DNA of 64,000 nt from Ooceraea biroi. Taxonomy: Eukaryota; Arthropoda; Insecta; Hymenoptera; Formicidae. A program made the position numbers and the translations under genes. Positions within the stretch are counted from its first letter, which is position 1, and the number at the start of each line of letters is the position of its first letter. Under the pieces are notes generated by a model. The model searched no databases. It was given only the letters and a program-made list of their open reading frames with translations, and was not told the origin of the DNA. Positions 1-12,700 of this stretch are shown piece by piece. Location: NCBI RefSeq assembly GCF_003672135.1, contig NC_039507.1:9067624-9131623 (forward strand), written 5' to 3'.

Positions 1-839
1 ATTGATGAAATGTGTCTCCTTGTGACGCATCGGGGTGCTGTTCTGTATGCATCTCAGCATATTGCGAATGTCCGTGAAGGACCACGCGCTGAAATGGCTC
101 ATGGTCAATCCCGACTCGTCGTTGATGTGCGTATAGCCGCGGATCTGATTCTCCTCGTTGTCCATCAAGGATTCCACCACCAAGCTGTGCACTCGCGCCA
201 TGTGTATCGACGAAAACTTGCAAGGATCAAAGCGTCCTTAAAAGCAGAAAAATAAAGCAAATGATTGATCGTACGATCAACATCATTATTAAAGTCAATC
301 GCATCAATTTAACTAAACAAAGTCGATATCTTTATTTTCCAAAGTTATTTAACTTTTAAGTTATTTAACTTTTATTTTGCAACGTAGAATCTTGTGTTTG
401 GAATCGCGTTACCTGCACACGACAGTATCACTTTTCGGCCGTGCTGATCCCGTTTCGGCAACGGCACCAGGTAGCCGCTGTCGATGATAGCCTCGATATC
501 CGGGTCATCGATGTCGAGTTTCTGGAACCAGTCGGGATAGAGCTGTCTGATAGTGAGGTAGCGCTCCAGCATCTCCTCTGCCATCGGCAGACTAAACTTC
601 TTCGTCCTGAGGAACCTCAGCAGGAACAGCGAGTCGGTCCTGCACCGCTTGATCATGGGATGCTTCTCGATCCAATGACGGAATTGCTCCAACGCTTGCT
701 GCCTCGTGCTGTCGTCCTCACGGAGCTCCAGCCTTGCCGTTTCCAGCGTGTCCGTGTCCACCGTGCTCTTGTATTCATCGTGCCCCTGCTGCTGTCCCTC
801 CGTCACCATCGTCTGAAAAGAGTAACCCGAGCTTGACAT
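1..839 (-). CDS. CRAL-TRIO domain lipid-binding protein (clavesin / alpha-tocopherol transfer protein-like), 3' part outside window
   Basis: Two exons are visible on the minus strand: 839-413 and 236-1. The first opens at an ATG (839-837, MSSSGYS) and ends TGTGCAG|GTAACG. The second starts after TTTTAAG and reads on to the window edge, in phase 1 across the junction. Residues about 40-100 form the CRAL-TRIO N-terminal helical part (LLRFLRTKKFSLPMAEEML is typical). The SEC14-like lipid pocket begins near residue 115 (VPLPKRDQHGRKVIL) and continues in exon 2 (GLTMSHFSAW, then MRHKETHFIN at the cut). Members bind a hydrophobic ligand such as a retinoid, tocopherol or phosphoinositide and move it between membranes; the ligand here cannot be read. 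Roughly the last third is missing. An in-frame upstream extension to 917 exists, but the ATG at 839 is preferred because the extra residues do not resemble the family. Family assignment is firm; the exact orthologue is not. Confidence 0.88.
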
Positions 840-1599
840 TCTATCCCACGATGGGCTCTGTGTCCCGATTGTGAACAACGTTATTCCGGCGATTCCTGCA
901 GTTGCACGGTAGTGCATTAATATAATAATTATAATGATATAATATAATATATAATAATTATTATAATTACTATGCTTTGAAATATATATTAGGAATATAT
1001 TACGCAGTATTATGCAGTATTATGCGTGTCGTACGTGCATTGTTAATAATATAATAATTGATAATAATAATAATAATAATAAATAATTGATAATATTAAA
1101 GATATATTAAATCTTGATTGAAAAAGGTTGACTTTTTATTAACATGAAATATATTTGATTCAGTTTGATTATCTGATGGAGTGTCTTTCAGAAGCGTTCT
1201 GCAGTGATCATTTTACGAAATTTAATCATTATTATTTTTTTTTCATAAAATCGTAAAAATTACAACATTAAAATAAGAAAACGGGGATATCGAGCCGCGG
1301 GAGCCTCTCTTGATCAAATTATACGATGCACTCGCAACAAGAGCCGTCAATACGATATGGAGCGTAAAGAGAAAGCAGACGCAGCATCGAGATATTCCAG
1401 CGCGTAGTCGGTCGGAGTATTATTATGTTACCATCGCGAAATTGCAGCGAAGATTAAAACGAAGCATTGAATCTTGTTGAAACAACAATAACATTCTCTC
1501 TTTAGCTCTCTCTTTAGCACTTTAATAATCGAGCAACAGTTGCTTTTACAAAGAGAGCTTATTAAAAGAGACGAAGCATCAGCCAAGCCACCGCGAACC
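840..1599. other. AT-rich divergent intergenic region with simple repeats
   Basis: This lies between the CRAL-TRIO start and a possible plus-strand start at 1600. It is very AT-rich with stretches of ATA/AAT repeats (clearest at about 1047-1092) and a short GCAGTATTAT repetition near 1000-1020. I see no coding signal. It may contain the CRAL-TRIO promoter, but no core element stands out. Confidence 0.5.
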
Positions 1600-2016
1600 A
1601 TGGCCAACATTCGCGGGGACGATGCTCCGAATGACGCCACGTATCGGAGAACGTAAGACTGCCAGGTGCGTGGGGAGAAACTATTATCGAATAATTACGG
1701 ACGATCAGGATCGTCCTTATAATTCTGCGAGCGCGTGGACGCTTGAGCAACCCGCAGAAACGAAAGCGAGACACCGAGGAGGAGGAAGTGGCGTGCGAAG
1801 CGGTGGCCTCAACGTCGCTGCGCAACGAGAACACGCGCGGCGTGCCATATCCGCCACAAACGCGGAGCCAACTTTCTATCCTATCGTGCGACAGCCGTGG
1901 AGCACGATACCGTAAACGCGCCTGTAAACGATATCCGTTTCGGCTTGAGAGTGCGCGCCCGTAAAACGGTGTCGCAATCTTTCAACATTGACGAGTTTTC
2001 CGCAGCAGCTGTTTAA
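1600..2016 (+). CDS. possible small gene or first exons, structure uncertain
   Basis: An ATG at 1600 in a good context (CGCGAACCATGG) opens 17 codons that end at a good donor, AC|GTAAGA (1652/1653), in phase 2. Two continuations are open. An acceptor at 1708/1709 leads into a frame with an acidic/basic stretch (KRKRDTEEEE). An acceptor at 1757/1758 leads into a frame that stops at 2014-2016 after a natural-looking tail (NDIRFGLRV...FNIDEF). The two attractive stretches lie in different frames, so either the gene is broken by a frameshift or one of them is chance. No family is recognised. The DNA is clearly more GC-rich than its surroundings. It could also be a 5' UTR or an alternative first exon of a distant plus-strand gene. 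Confidence 0.25.
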
Positions 2017-2116
2017 TAAACTCTCGCGTAAAGGAATTCTCCCGAGACGAGAGGCGAACTGAGGTGGTACCGTGAGAGGAGATTATGCAGCGGAATTATA
2101 TAAATTTCTATCTCTG

Positions 2117-3353
2117 CCCATACAGCACAGAAGCTTGCACCAACATTGCAGCAACGTTGCAACGTTGCAAATTGCAATGCAACAGTACAAAGACATTGCG
2201 GAGATATATATCCGCAAAATACTAGCACACTTGTAGCAACATGACATTACTATTTCGGAAACATTGCACGATCAAAATTTGTAATTAATTAATATTAATA
2301 ATTCATTTTATTAAAACATTGGAGTCTTCCTGTCCTAACGAGATTCGTCCAAATCTATTCGACCAATGATGTGTGTGATGACCAGAATCTGAGCTCGGTA
2401 ATATATATGTGCATGCGGTGTTTGTCTTTTTCGACTATCTAAAGAACATGGTGGTTGTACGACGCGAGCATCATTCTGAAAGAAAGTAGTTACGTAAAAG
2501 AAAAAGGTAAGTACTTTTTTATAATATTATGTCTAATTATAGCACTTGTGTGCTGTTAAAATCTTGTATCTATTAATTAATTATAATAGAGAATCACTCT
2601 GTTTGCCTATCTCACGGTTTATATCACTATAACCTCAAAATTATGGAAATTCATTCGAAAACTGCATATTAATAGTTGTAATATTTTTAATAACTTTTTC
2701 TGTTATAGAAGCTGTTCGCGAAATACACAATCATGCCACTGATGCAGAAATTGCTGAATGCATTTCCAAGTGGCTTGCTCAAGCTCCGGTTAGGATTGAG
2801 AGATCAAAGTATGTCATTTTACATATAATTCTATACATACTTGCAGTATGTATATTTTTATGTAATTTTATGCTAATATATGAATTGTAATTCCTATTTT
2901 ATTTTTACAGGCAACATACAAACAAAAACGAAGAAGATTCAATTATTTAATTAAAGGAAAAATATTTTAACATAATTAAAGGAAAAATAATATCTCAAAA
3001 AGAGGATTTTTAAGTTTTTTTTTATAAAGAACAGTTACTTTTTTATAACAAAAATAGAGAAAATGTTTATTTCATTTTTTATTACTATTGTTATATTACA
3101 TATAATTGTCTATTTATGTTAATAAATAAAAATATTTAAAGTATATAATAATGAATAATTATAATTATTGCAAATTCATTACATTGCAATATTATTGTGA
3201 CGTTTCGTTGCAATGTTCCGAAAAGCGGACATTTTCACATTCCTGCAATCCCATAGCAATGCTGCAGAAACATTTCGCAGTGAATTTGCAATGTTGCTAC
3301 GTTGCGGTGGAAGATTCCTGCAATATATATGCAATCTTTTCGTGCTGTATGGG
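2117..3353. mobile_element. 1.24-kb TIR transposon (CCCATACAGCAC ends, TG duplication)
   Basis: The ends are CCCATACAGCAC (2117) and its complement GTGCTGTATGGG (to 3353). The flanking dinucleotide is TG on both sides (2115-2116, 3354-3355). Roughly 150-200 bp at each end are filled with short GCAACATTGC / GCAACGTTGC-type repeats in opposite orientations, which explains the shadow ORFs there. The middle carries a spliced gene fragment (separate entry). Its architecture matches the elements at 36575 and 40748. The superfamily is not assigned; two-base duplications would fit ISL2EU-like elements, but that is inference. Confidence 0.75.
2709..2950 (+). pseudogene. C-terminal exons of a gene carried inside the CCCATACAGCAC element
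   Basis: A leader segment ends AAAAAG|GTAAGT (about 2508). Then come an acceptor TGTTATAG (2708), an exon 2709-2808, a GTATGT donor, an acceptor TTTTTACAG (2910), and an exon from 2911 to a TAA at 2948-2950. Both junctions keep one frame (phase 2). The predicted tail reads AVREIHNHATDAEIAECISK and continues with a tryptophan-containing helix and a polar tail. It suggests the C-terminus of a larger protein; DUF4806-type ant proteins end in a similar style, but that is a memory-level impression. The upstream coding part is missing, so this is a deleted element gene or a captured host gene piece rather than a working gene. Confidence 0.4.
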
Positions 3354-3355
3354 TG

Positions 3356-4743
3356 ATTATATTTTCATTATTCCAATATTATATTTCCATCCGTGACTCA
3401 ACTGTTCCATTATCGTTTGGCTGTCGATTCGACGTGACAGAGTCAGCTCGTTCACCGTATCCGTAGCTTGTTACTGAAGAAAATCCTGCGCCGCTGATGA
3501 AAGCGTGGCTATCGCGGAGAGATTATCGCGCGAACTCGATGAACGAGCTGCGTCGGTCCGCTTTTACCGCTTCGTAGAGGAACACTTCTGCGCGCGGATG
3601 TAACGTGGATAATTCTATTCGAGAAGCTCTGAATTGCGCTTCCTTGTCTCAAGAGGAGGTCTTAATTTAATCTTTCGATTAGCCGATCGGCTTAACGGTT
3701 CCGGTTTCTTGCTCTCGCGGGCTTCCCGACGTCCGCTTTCTCCTTTTTCTCCTTCTCGTATCTCCTGTTCCATCCCGCGCGAAGCTCAATGCGTATCTAA
3801 ACGTTATCGCCTATCGAACGAACTGTCAAGCGAGAGAGACTTGAGGAATCCTTCGAAAACAATTTTATATAATTAACATTTTCATCTATGGATGAAAACA
3901 TCAAAATGGTTCACAAAATTCTTGCTTTTTAATTAGATTGCTGTTTAATAACAAATACTCGCACGTTTTCGTTACAAGTTATGCGCGTGTACAAGAAGAG
4001 TTCTGCTCAAGATCTGACTCGCTCTAACTCTAATTATAAATAATATAAGTAATAACTCTAATCGAAGCTTGATGAATGCGTTCAATTTACTTTATCTTCG
4101 TCTCCTCGTTCCTCGACGATCTTTCTCTCTTCCCTTCCTCGCAGTTCTCCAGAAATCCTTAACTGCCGGCCAAGGTGGGTCCCCTCAGTTGGTCCGAATC
4201 AGGATCACCTGGTTGATCAGACTTCCAGCCGCTCCGACCAACACTTGTACGTCGCGTTCACTTCCGTTTGGAGAACGCGACACGGAACGAGGATCTAACG
4301 ACGAACGCGGCCAGATCCTAAACGAGAGACGTCGACCGTCGGACGATGTACACCGGAGTAATCCGGTCGCTCGGCCGGCTGGTCAATTTAAGGAGGGATC
4401 GTCGCGGCGGTGCTGACTCTCGTTGCACGGACGAGCTCTCAGGACCTTCACCTACATCCCGATGACGCTCTCCGTCTTTCGCCAAGCGGGAAGTATGCCC
4501 GCGCTCTGCGGGTACCCTGTGCAAGTATACGCGAGCGATTTTAACATAATTTTTGCATAAACTATTAGCTGATAATTAATTATAGTTGATAATTAGAGAG
4601 ATTTTTCTTGACAAAAGAATTACGAATTACCTAATTTCATTAGTTGGATTTATGAGCTAATTGATGGTGAATACGATGATGAAATGTAAAGAAATTAGAG
4701 TCGATCCTCCCTCGAAAATTTTTAATTAAATAATATTAAATTA
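3356..4743. other. intergenic, no supported gene
   Basis: A moderately GC-rich stretch around 3430-3850 and another around 4130-4500 contain open frames on both strands, but none has a recognisable domain or splice structure. These could be untranslated exons or promoters; nothing decides it. Confidence 0.4.
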
Positions 4744-5035
4744 CACAGTTCAACGAAAGAAACACCGGAGTGAGACTAGTCGTTTCTTTTGAGGGTTGAA
4801 AGTCCTAACAACATACTTTATTTTGATTGCAATTAAACTTCTCCAGCACGTCACATTTTGTAGCTATAATATGATGAAGTTCAAAATAACCCTTTTTGCA
4901 ACTTTAATTGCAAATTTCTCAAAATTGTGATGGAGAAATTTGGAAATCAGATTCGTGTTCAGTGTCCAAACAATTATGGAAAACAACTAGTCTCGTTCCG
5001 GTGTTCGAAAAAAAGTCATTTCTTGTTGAACAGTG
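4744..5035. mobile_element. 292-bp MITE with CAC ends and TTA target duplication
   Basis: The left end CACAGTTCAACGAAAGAAAC and the right end (read in reverse) CACTGTTCAACAAGAAATGAC-like form imperfect inverted repeats. Their inner arms share CACCGGAGTGAGACTAGTCG versus CACCGGAACGAGACTAGTTG. TTA flanks both sides (4741-4743, 5036-5038). CAC ends with a three-base duplication fit CACTA-like families, but this copy carries no coding sequence, so the class is inference. Confidence 0.6.
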
Positions 5036-5038
5036 TTA

Positions 5039-8000
5039 TCGATCATTAGAGTGATTATGATGCAAAGAAGTGATTAATATTAATATTCGTCTAGATATTT
5101 TCTGTTGGACCAAACTTTCTAGATTTCTTGTTAAATTTTTGCTTTTCGTTACTCCCGTGTTGATATTATAGAAATGATTTTAGGCGATTTCGACGGAGAG
5201 AAACGTTTTGTTTCGCTAATTGTCACGCTATGTGAGATCCTTGCTTAATTTCTGTTAACAATTTACCATTCACGACAGTTTCTTTTTAGTTAATATGAAA
5301 TGCGAATTAAAAAACATGAATCAAAATATCGCGTCCACGTCGGCGTGTTACCTTTCTCATCGTAAAAGGCGTCGCAGAAGAGCGCGGATCCCGTTCTCGG
5401 GCACCTCCGCCTCCGATTGCTGGGAGATTCACTTTCTTCTTGTAATCTTCCATTTTGCTTTCACCGCTCTTTCGAATGGGGATCGCACCGAGAGCAGCGA
5501 TGAGTATCACAATCGTTTTTCACTCCAGCAGCATCCAGCGACGCCGATCACTGACCGCGATCAATTTCGTCGATAAAATTGAGGGCTCGTTGCAATTTCC
5601 TGCGGAGCGTGTTCCATTCCGCCAATGCAAAACGAAAGATACCGTAAATACTCGTCTAATCGCACGCTGCTGCAAAATACGTGGAAAGAATTTTAGAAGA
5701 TCTGCTCGCAGATATAAAACTCGTATCGCGATGCGGCGTGTTGCGCACTCCAGATGCTTCGCATCTTTCCGAAATGCAACAAGCGTATCGACATAATTTT
5801 TTATCAAAATATCCGAGAAATAAATTGGACGCGTGCGGCATACAAAATTGTTGCTTCCGTAAATTATCCCATCAGAATAAATATTTTCACGCCAAAACTC
5901 GAGACTCGTGCAAGTCTACGATCTGTGAAGCTGTGAAATATCCTACACGTGGAAGGAATAGAAGTCTGCAAAACATGACTTGATTACGTTATCTTTAATG
6001 ATTACTTCCTCTTCCTTTTTAACACCTTCTTAAGCTTCAAGTTTGAAGAATACTCATGAATGGACTGATGTATTTACGATGACCGTGGAAGATGAAATCA
6101 TTTAGCTCTTAGACGTTGAATCCTTGACTACTTAGCATATGAAATATCGTGCTCTTTGAAATAGATTTACGCGTGTAAACACGAAAAATGGTTTCGACTC
6201 CCTTTCCGTTTGATATTCCGAGCTTTTCAGATACTCTGAATTCAGCTTCAAAGCGACAAAGCCTCTCTTCATAAGCCTACTTGCTATTTCTATTCAATAA
6301 GCATAGCAAATCCCTTTTGTACGCACTTTTCGTTCCGCTTCGCGAAATTATCATGAATTTTAGTCGAAAAATATTTCATTCTCCGCAGCGTTAATCTAGC
6401 GTTTATATGACGCAAACATTTTTCACGATCTATCGATTTTCACGTTCCTGTTTCCCAAGCAATACGCTGACAATAAATTTACATAAAATTAAAATAATTA
6501 AGAGTCAGCAAATTCCACTCAATTTCGTCATTGCTAATATTATGATACGAAAACGCAAAATTTGAGCACTTGCTATTAATACAAAAAATAAAAGACTGAA
6601 AACTTTTTGCACGAAAATTCTTACTATGATTAAAATGTAACTTCGAATTTCATAAAAACTCGCGGAAGTCCGGAAATGAACGTTTCGCTTATCAGTCCAA
6701 TCTGAGTCCGTTAGTGCGATCAGTCGTTTTATTCGGCCTGCTCAGCCACGAAATTAATTCGCAAATACTGAAACCGGACGTACCGCATACCTGGTCACTA
6801 TTATGGCTACGTAAATTATTGCGTAATCAATCGCGCTGGCAACCTTCCTTGATGTTGCGCACGGTGAAAGTCACGCGCCATATCAGGAAACCAGACCTTT
6901 CTATTTCTCCCGCTACATTTTGAGATTATAGCCGATAAACCGCTCGTCCTTCTCGCGAAATGTATCTTCCTCTTCGTGAAGTCATCAGCGTGTGAACCGA
7001 GAAAATCGCGCGGCGATTAGCCGTGATGTTGAGCAACTGGACAACGCGAGCGTTCGCCAGGTTTATGACCTGAAAAGCAAGTTCTGTCCTTTTTGCCGCG
7101 AGCAAATATTGTTCAATGTGCGTTGCGTGACTTCGCGGAAGTATCTATGTCAATAATATCGCTTATATAGCACATACCTTACTCAAGTTTTACATGCACA
7201 TGCACGACATGAACATTTTACATAATTCGGGCTCGCAATAAAAATTGAAAAATATTATTTTCTCATCCTGTAAAGTCGGACAGTTCATTTTGTATACGTG
7301 CAAGGATAAAAGAGTCCAAATCCAAGCTGCATTATCTTTTCCTCGAAGATCAGTCGGATCTTTATCTGCCGCATTGAAAAATGTTGAGTGAGATTTTCCG
7401 AGACTCGAGTTATTATCCTTTGTAACTCACGTAAAGTATCGCGTCGAAAATTTGCGAGAGTAGAAATCCCCGGCGGGATTGCTTTACGACCGTAACTAAT
7501 ACGAAACTTCGAGGTCAATTACATGTGCAGATTCCTAAACGAGGCAGATACTTAAAATCAATGTGCGCCATCAATTTAGCGACGTAGGATGCAATTAATC
7601 GCGTCTGCGCGAAAAATAGGACAAACAGAGAAAATTCGCGGCACGCGATATTTCCATGACATGGCTAGCACTTTGTTGTGATGTTGTGATAAATGGCACA
7701 GGTGAAATTCGATTCATTTTAATGAAGAACTGGAAATAATCAAGAGTAGAAATTCACACATAAATATGTGGAATACGCAAGGAAAATCTTATTTTATATA
7801 TCTCGAAGCAATGCATGCTATATTGCGCGATGTAAAATGAGTCTTTGATCATCTCACGATAGAGCTACTATTTTTATGCTGCGTTTGTTTTATGCTTGAA
7901 TAAACAATACCTTTTCTCAGCAACACTTAAATTGATTATTTTAGAGGGAGATTATTTTCTGATGTTATTCTATAAACATGTAAGTAATTTTATGCATAAC

Positions 8001-8202
8001 TTCTACGTAAAAACGTAAGCTTCGGGCATACCTATACTGAAATCTTTAAAATATTCCAAACTTTACATTAATATATACAACTCCACGTAATTTATTGGCA
8101 ATGTTATGATATTGTCGTTTCGTTATTTCCAAATTCTTAATTAATTACATCACGAGTGAATTTATATTTTTATGTATATGTATGTAAACAGATAGAAATT
8201 TT
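5039..8202. other. intergenic, AT-rich, no supported gene
   Basis: No frame in this stretch has a domain, a coherent exon structure or sustained coding composition on either strand. The overlapping short frames around 5300-5980 lie on both strands and look like chance. No RNA gene is recognised. Confidence 0.4.
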
Positions 8203-8370
8203 TTATGCAATAGAGTGGTTGTCATTGAGCACGTGGTCATCATAGAGGTTTGAAAGTTTCGTGCCGTCCGAGTGGCCAGGAACACGTTCCAAGAACGCTT
8301 CAGCCGCTGCACTTTCTCCGACGACCCTAAAAGCTTCAACGTTCGTTGGCTGGAACGAAAGTGCAACGAC
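8203..8370 (-). CDS. candidate alternative 3'-terminal exon of rhophilin
   Basis: Read on the minus strand, an acceptor-like ATTGCTGAG (8371-8372 = AG) is followed by 55 sense codons and TAA (8205-8203). The peptide has a protein-like composition (VALSFQPTNVEAFRVV ... YDDHVLNDNHSIA). The frame is phase 0, which matches the donor of the rhophilin PDZ exon at 10145, so it could replace the usual last exon 1.3 kb upstream. A stop codon lies in frame just before the proposed acceptor. The acceptor lacks a strong pyrimidine tract, and a better CAG at about 8387 gives a different frame. It may equally belong to another gene or be chance. Confidence 0.2.
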   Translation of the reverse strand, partial: VVALSFQPTNVEAFRVVGESAAAEAFLERVPGHSDGTKLSNLYDDHVLNDNHSIA

Positions 8371-9713
8371 CTCAGCAATACGATTTTACACATCTTTCTG
8401 AAATATTAAAGATACGTCAGCTCATCATAAAAATGTGGCTTGACACATCATTACTTCCTTTGTAATAAATTGGTGTTGAAAATTAATCCTCGGTCTTGGG
8501 AAATTACATATCGCGTTCTTGATTCGTAAAAATAATCGCCCGAACGCAAATCTTATAACGGGCAAAATTGCCGTGCACCGTCCGCTATGAGGAATCGCGC
8601 GTTTCCGCGCGCTTCTAAATCGCTACAATTATACATTCTGACGACGACTATTCGTCGTTACGACTTCATGTAACACTTCGCTTTCGCGATGCTATGACTC
8701 AGAACGTTCTATGCGTAATCATAATAAGAGAGATTCGGCCGTCTGGGAAAGTCGGAATAAAAATCGCTTCTCGATGGAAATGCGATATAATTTCTCTTTT
8801 TCGTCGATATATATATTTATAAAATAAAAAAGCTGTGTACATGCCTCTACCGATGCTATCTCTATGTATAAATATACAGACGCGCGCGCGAACAAGCCGA
8901 TTCACGTTAATTCTAATTCGGTTTGCATGAATTTTTTATTTTGCTTAATGAGCCTTAACAAAATTTAAGTACGAGGCGCGATGCAATCGCAAACGTGTTA
9001 TTACCTATTGCATCGTTATACTATTTCGTCAGTACGTTTATCTCTTCATTATATTAACAAATGCACATAAACGATCTGACAAAAAAATACAATTTAATTC
9101 AGTCGTAGAAAAAATGCGAGAAATGCCAGATGCGCGGTATAATAGCCGACTTTCCTGCGACGTATCGATATTGTACCCGCGTTGGCACTGTTACGTAAGA
9201 AAGTCGGCGACTCATACCTGCCAATATCCGCGATCATCAGAATTTCATTACGAATTCCGTATCGGTAGAATCATTTAGATCGGCAGAAGATAGATAATTA
9301 CAAAACTATCGAATTAAATTTGAATTTTAGATAGAGAAAAGTTCAACAAAGATAGCGCTGCGAGATAATTGGATAGATAGCATTTTATCAACAGAATAAA
9401 CAGAACAATTCTAAACGCCCGCGGTATTTTACGACACAAGTACAAATTCCAATATTCGTTGCTCGCATCGAGTTAACAACAAAATCGTGTTATCTACACA
9501 TTTACGCAAACGTAACCGTTGCATATAATACGTGACTCAGGGTATGAATTCGATCATCGATGAATCATTATTTAAGTACTGTAAAATACTTTAGATTGGC
9601 GATTAGTCAATCCATTCCTGTCGAGTCTCGTTTCATATACGACCAATCAGTTGATCTCGGCACATTTCAAGACGCTTGAATGATAACGGCGGCTGGAGAC
9701 GCTAGCCCGATGA

Positions 9714-12700
9714 TCATCTGAGAATGACATTATCGAAGGTCAGGTCCCTGTTCTCGCGTTGGGCGCCGGACTTCTTGAACGGGTTCCACGGCAGCCGCCT
9801 GGCTACGTGCGCCGTGGTGACGGATCCCGCCGGGCTCGGCTGGCCAGAAGACACTCCGGAAGAGCTACTCGCCGAGACGCTGCCCTTGTCGTGGTGATTG
9901 TTGGGTTGTTTTCCTGGTTTCTAAAACGATTAGTTCCTACCGTCGTATTTTCACATTCGTCTACAAGTGAAGTCGCGGAAATATCTCGACTACGATTGTC
10001 GTTAGTAAGAAAACGCGAAAGTGCAAGAGAGAATCCATTACGATATCTGATATCAGTAATCAACAGAGATATCGAGCGGATTTTTTTTACTAGAATGATA
10101 TCGTAATCATATCATAATGATAAATTATAGATCTTATCGGTCACCTTTAAATAATTCCTGTCCATCGGTGTGACTAATTTTAAATTTATGAAGTCGCCGC
10201 ATTGCTTTATCATCCGCACGACCTGCTCGTGAGAAGCCCACTTGACGTCCTTATCGCCGATGCCGACTATGAAGTCGCCCTCCTTCATGCCGCCTACCTG
10301 CAATGAGGAAAAGTTCTCCCGTTACAGTCCATTATCGCAACTATCGATAAAAATAGATCGATTAAACATTGATGAGGAATACATTCCATAGAAGTTGTAG
10401 GTTTCAGTGTACGCATATACAACTAAGTAGCTGTTGAATAATCAGTCGATATAAACACGTGTTCTTACATCAGCCAACGAATTATGATCAACGGCGGCTA
10501 TTATCACTGGAGCGTCGCCGCGCACGCTGAACCCGAAACCTTCCCCGTCCGGGCCTCTTTGGAGTTGCACCAGTCGCGGCGCGGTCCAGTGTCGTTTGGC
10601 TGAGAATATCGCCACCGGGCCCAACGATCTGAAAAGATCGTCCACTCCGTGCTGTCCGAAATCTGGATGCGTGATACTGAGTTGAAACTTCGTGGAGGCT
10701 GTAAGTAGAAAATAATATGGATGAAAAAATCTATATTTAAAAAATATAGATTTATAAATATAGATAGAGTTTATTTAAAAAACTATATTTTGTTTGACTT
10801 TCATTATTTTTATTAATTATCACTTTATCATTATCAATTATCATTTTATTAATTGTCACTTTATCATTATCACTTGATGCTTTATCCTTTTATTTCATTG
10901 TTTGTTGAATTTTTATTGAGATAAAAAGAGTGTTGATATTGGCGGATTTTTCTTCGATCTTACTTAGCAAAATATCGTACCGATAATATCTGGTGGATCC
11001 AGCAGCTCTCGAAAATCATCTTCGCTGCCAAATCTGTTGTAACTGTCGAGTGTCGCTTCATGTGCCTTTTTTAGAACTCTTGCCAGTGCTTGTTTGCCCT
11101 TAAGATCACGGCACATTCTCTGCAATCGCTGGCTCTCATCGTGCAACACGAGAGCTTCCCTGAGATGCGCCTTGCCTGTAATGAAATTCCACTACAATAT
11201 CCGTTTTTTAAATCTTCAAAATTTAGTTTAACTTGATCTTCTCTTTTATGACTGTCCTAATTAATTTTATATATAATTTAAATATAATTTAATTATATAC
11301 AATATAAATAAATGAAAAGATATCAAAATCGATATTAAAGATATAAATTTGAATAGTCTGTGGAATACATGATATAATTAAGCAAATGCAAGCATTATAT
11401 TGACAAATCCTGCTTAAACGTACCCAACAATTTCCTTTCGCTGTCATCTCTGGGAACAGTTGCATCCAACTGAGTCTTCCCGTCGCTCTTCTGGATGTGT
11501 TCCAATGTCAACCTAATTTCCACACGAAAGTCGGTGATCGGTCTGTCCAGCAGACCAACCGCGATGTGCTTGTGAGCCAGGGCAAGATGGTGCTCGCGCT
11601 TCACCAGTATCAAAGAGATCCAGGTCTCTGGAACGTAGTCACGAACCGGCTCGCGCGATATTAGTCCGTGAACGTCATTGTATATCGTCGCGACCTAGAT
11701 TCGATCAATAATTCATTCACAATGATTTGCATCGATAATTATGACTTATCCGTGGGAAGGATATTTTACCTGAGCAGCTTCCTGAGCAAGATCCAGGCAA
11801 ACGTCAATATTCCGTCCGTCTCTTGATTGGAGCTCCAGTTTCTCAAAGAGACATTCCCTCGCCTGAGCCTAATAAAAATGGTAAAGATATAAGTAAAAAA
11901 GTAAGGAAAATAATAAAGTAAAGGCAAAAATGAAAGATAAAAATTATGAAAAATTTTTATTGAATTTCTATTTTTACTTTTGAATATATTAAACATACAA
12001 GTAAATTTATGTTATTTAAGTTCCAATTATTTCGACAATTAGATTCATCACTCAGTATTTATAACCAAGTTTATAACAGCGTGTCAACTACAATTTGTAA
12101 TACATAGTTATAAAAAATGGTAAAAAGTTAAGCTGAAAAACAATTCTTTAAATAAAAACGAAGAACAACGATGAATCGTATAATAACTGCGAGAACTTAC
12201 GAGCATTAATTGTACGAGCATCTCCAGCATGTCCGGGCCCAGATCCATGCTCGGCGCGTTCGTGAAGTTCTCATGGATGTACCGGAAAGTACCAGCCGCC
12301 CTTAGAAAAGCATCCACTGCCTGGTCGAGACCACGAGCGGTCATACGGTCTTGTTTAGCAGCCAATTGAGTATAGAGTGCACCGGCATTGAAGAGAATCG
12401 AGGCTTTTTCGAAGGCGACCGTTCGCTGACAACTGGGTACTCCCGTCAACGAGTCAAACCACTCAAAGTATATGCCGAGGCTTCTGTCGGGTGGGAAGAA
12501 ACGCCTCTCTATGAAGTACAACTGATTGTAATAACGCAGGAGCAGCGCGATTCCCGCAGAATCTCTGGTCGGCGTCCTTGTGGCCTGCGAAGTTTTAAAT
12601 TATTTATTTGAATGCTCGTTATTAATTCTTATCAATTTAGATCTCATTTAAATCCTACTTGTTATGCTCTAAGCTGAAATATAATTATTATTTGCTCACC

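Noticed and set aside
10..255. 81-codon plus-strand frame at the left edge
   Set aside because: Antisense shadow of the CRAL-TRIO second exon.
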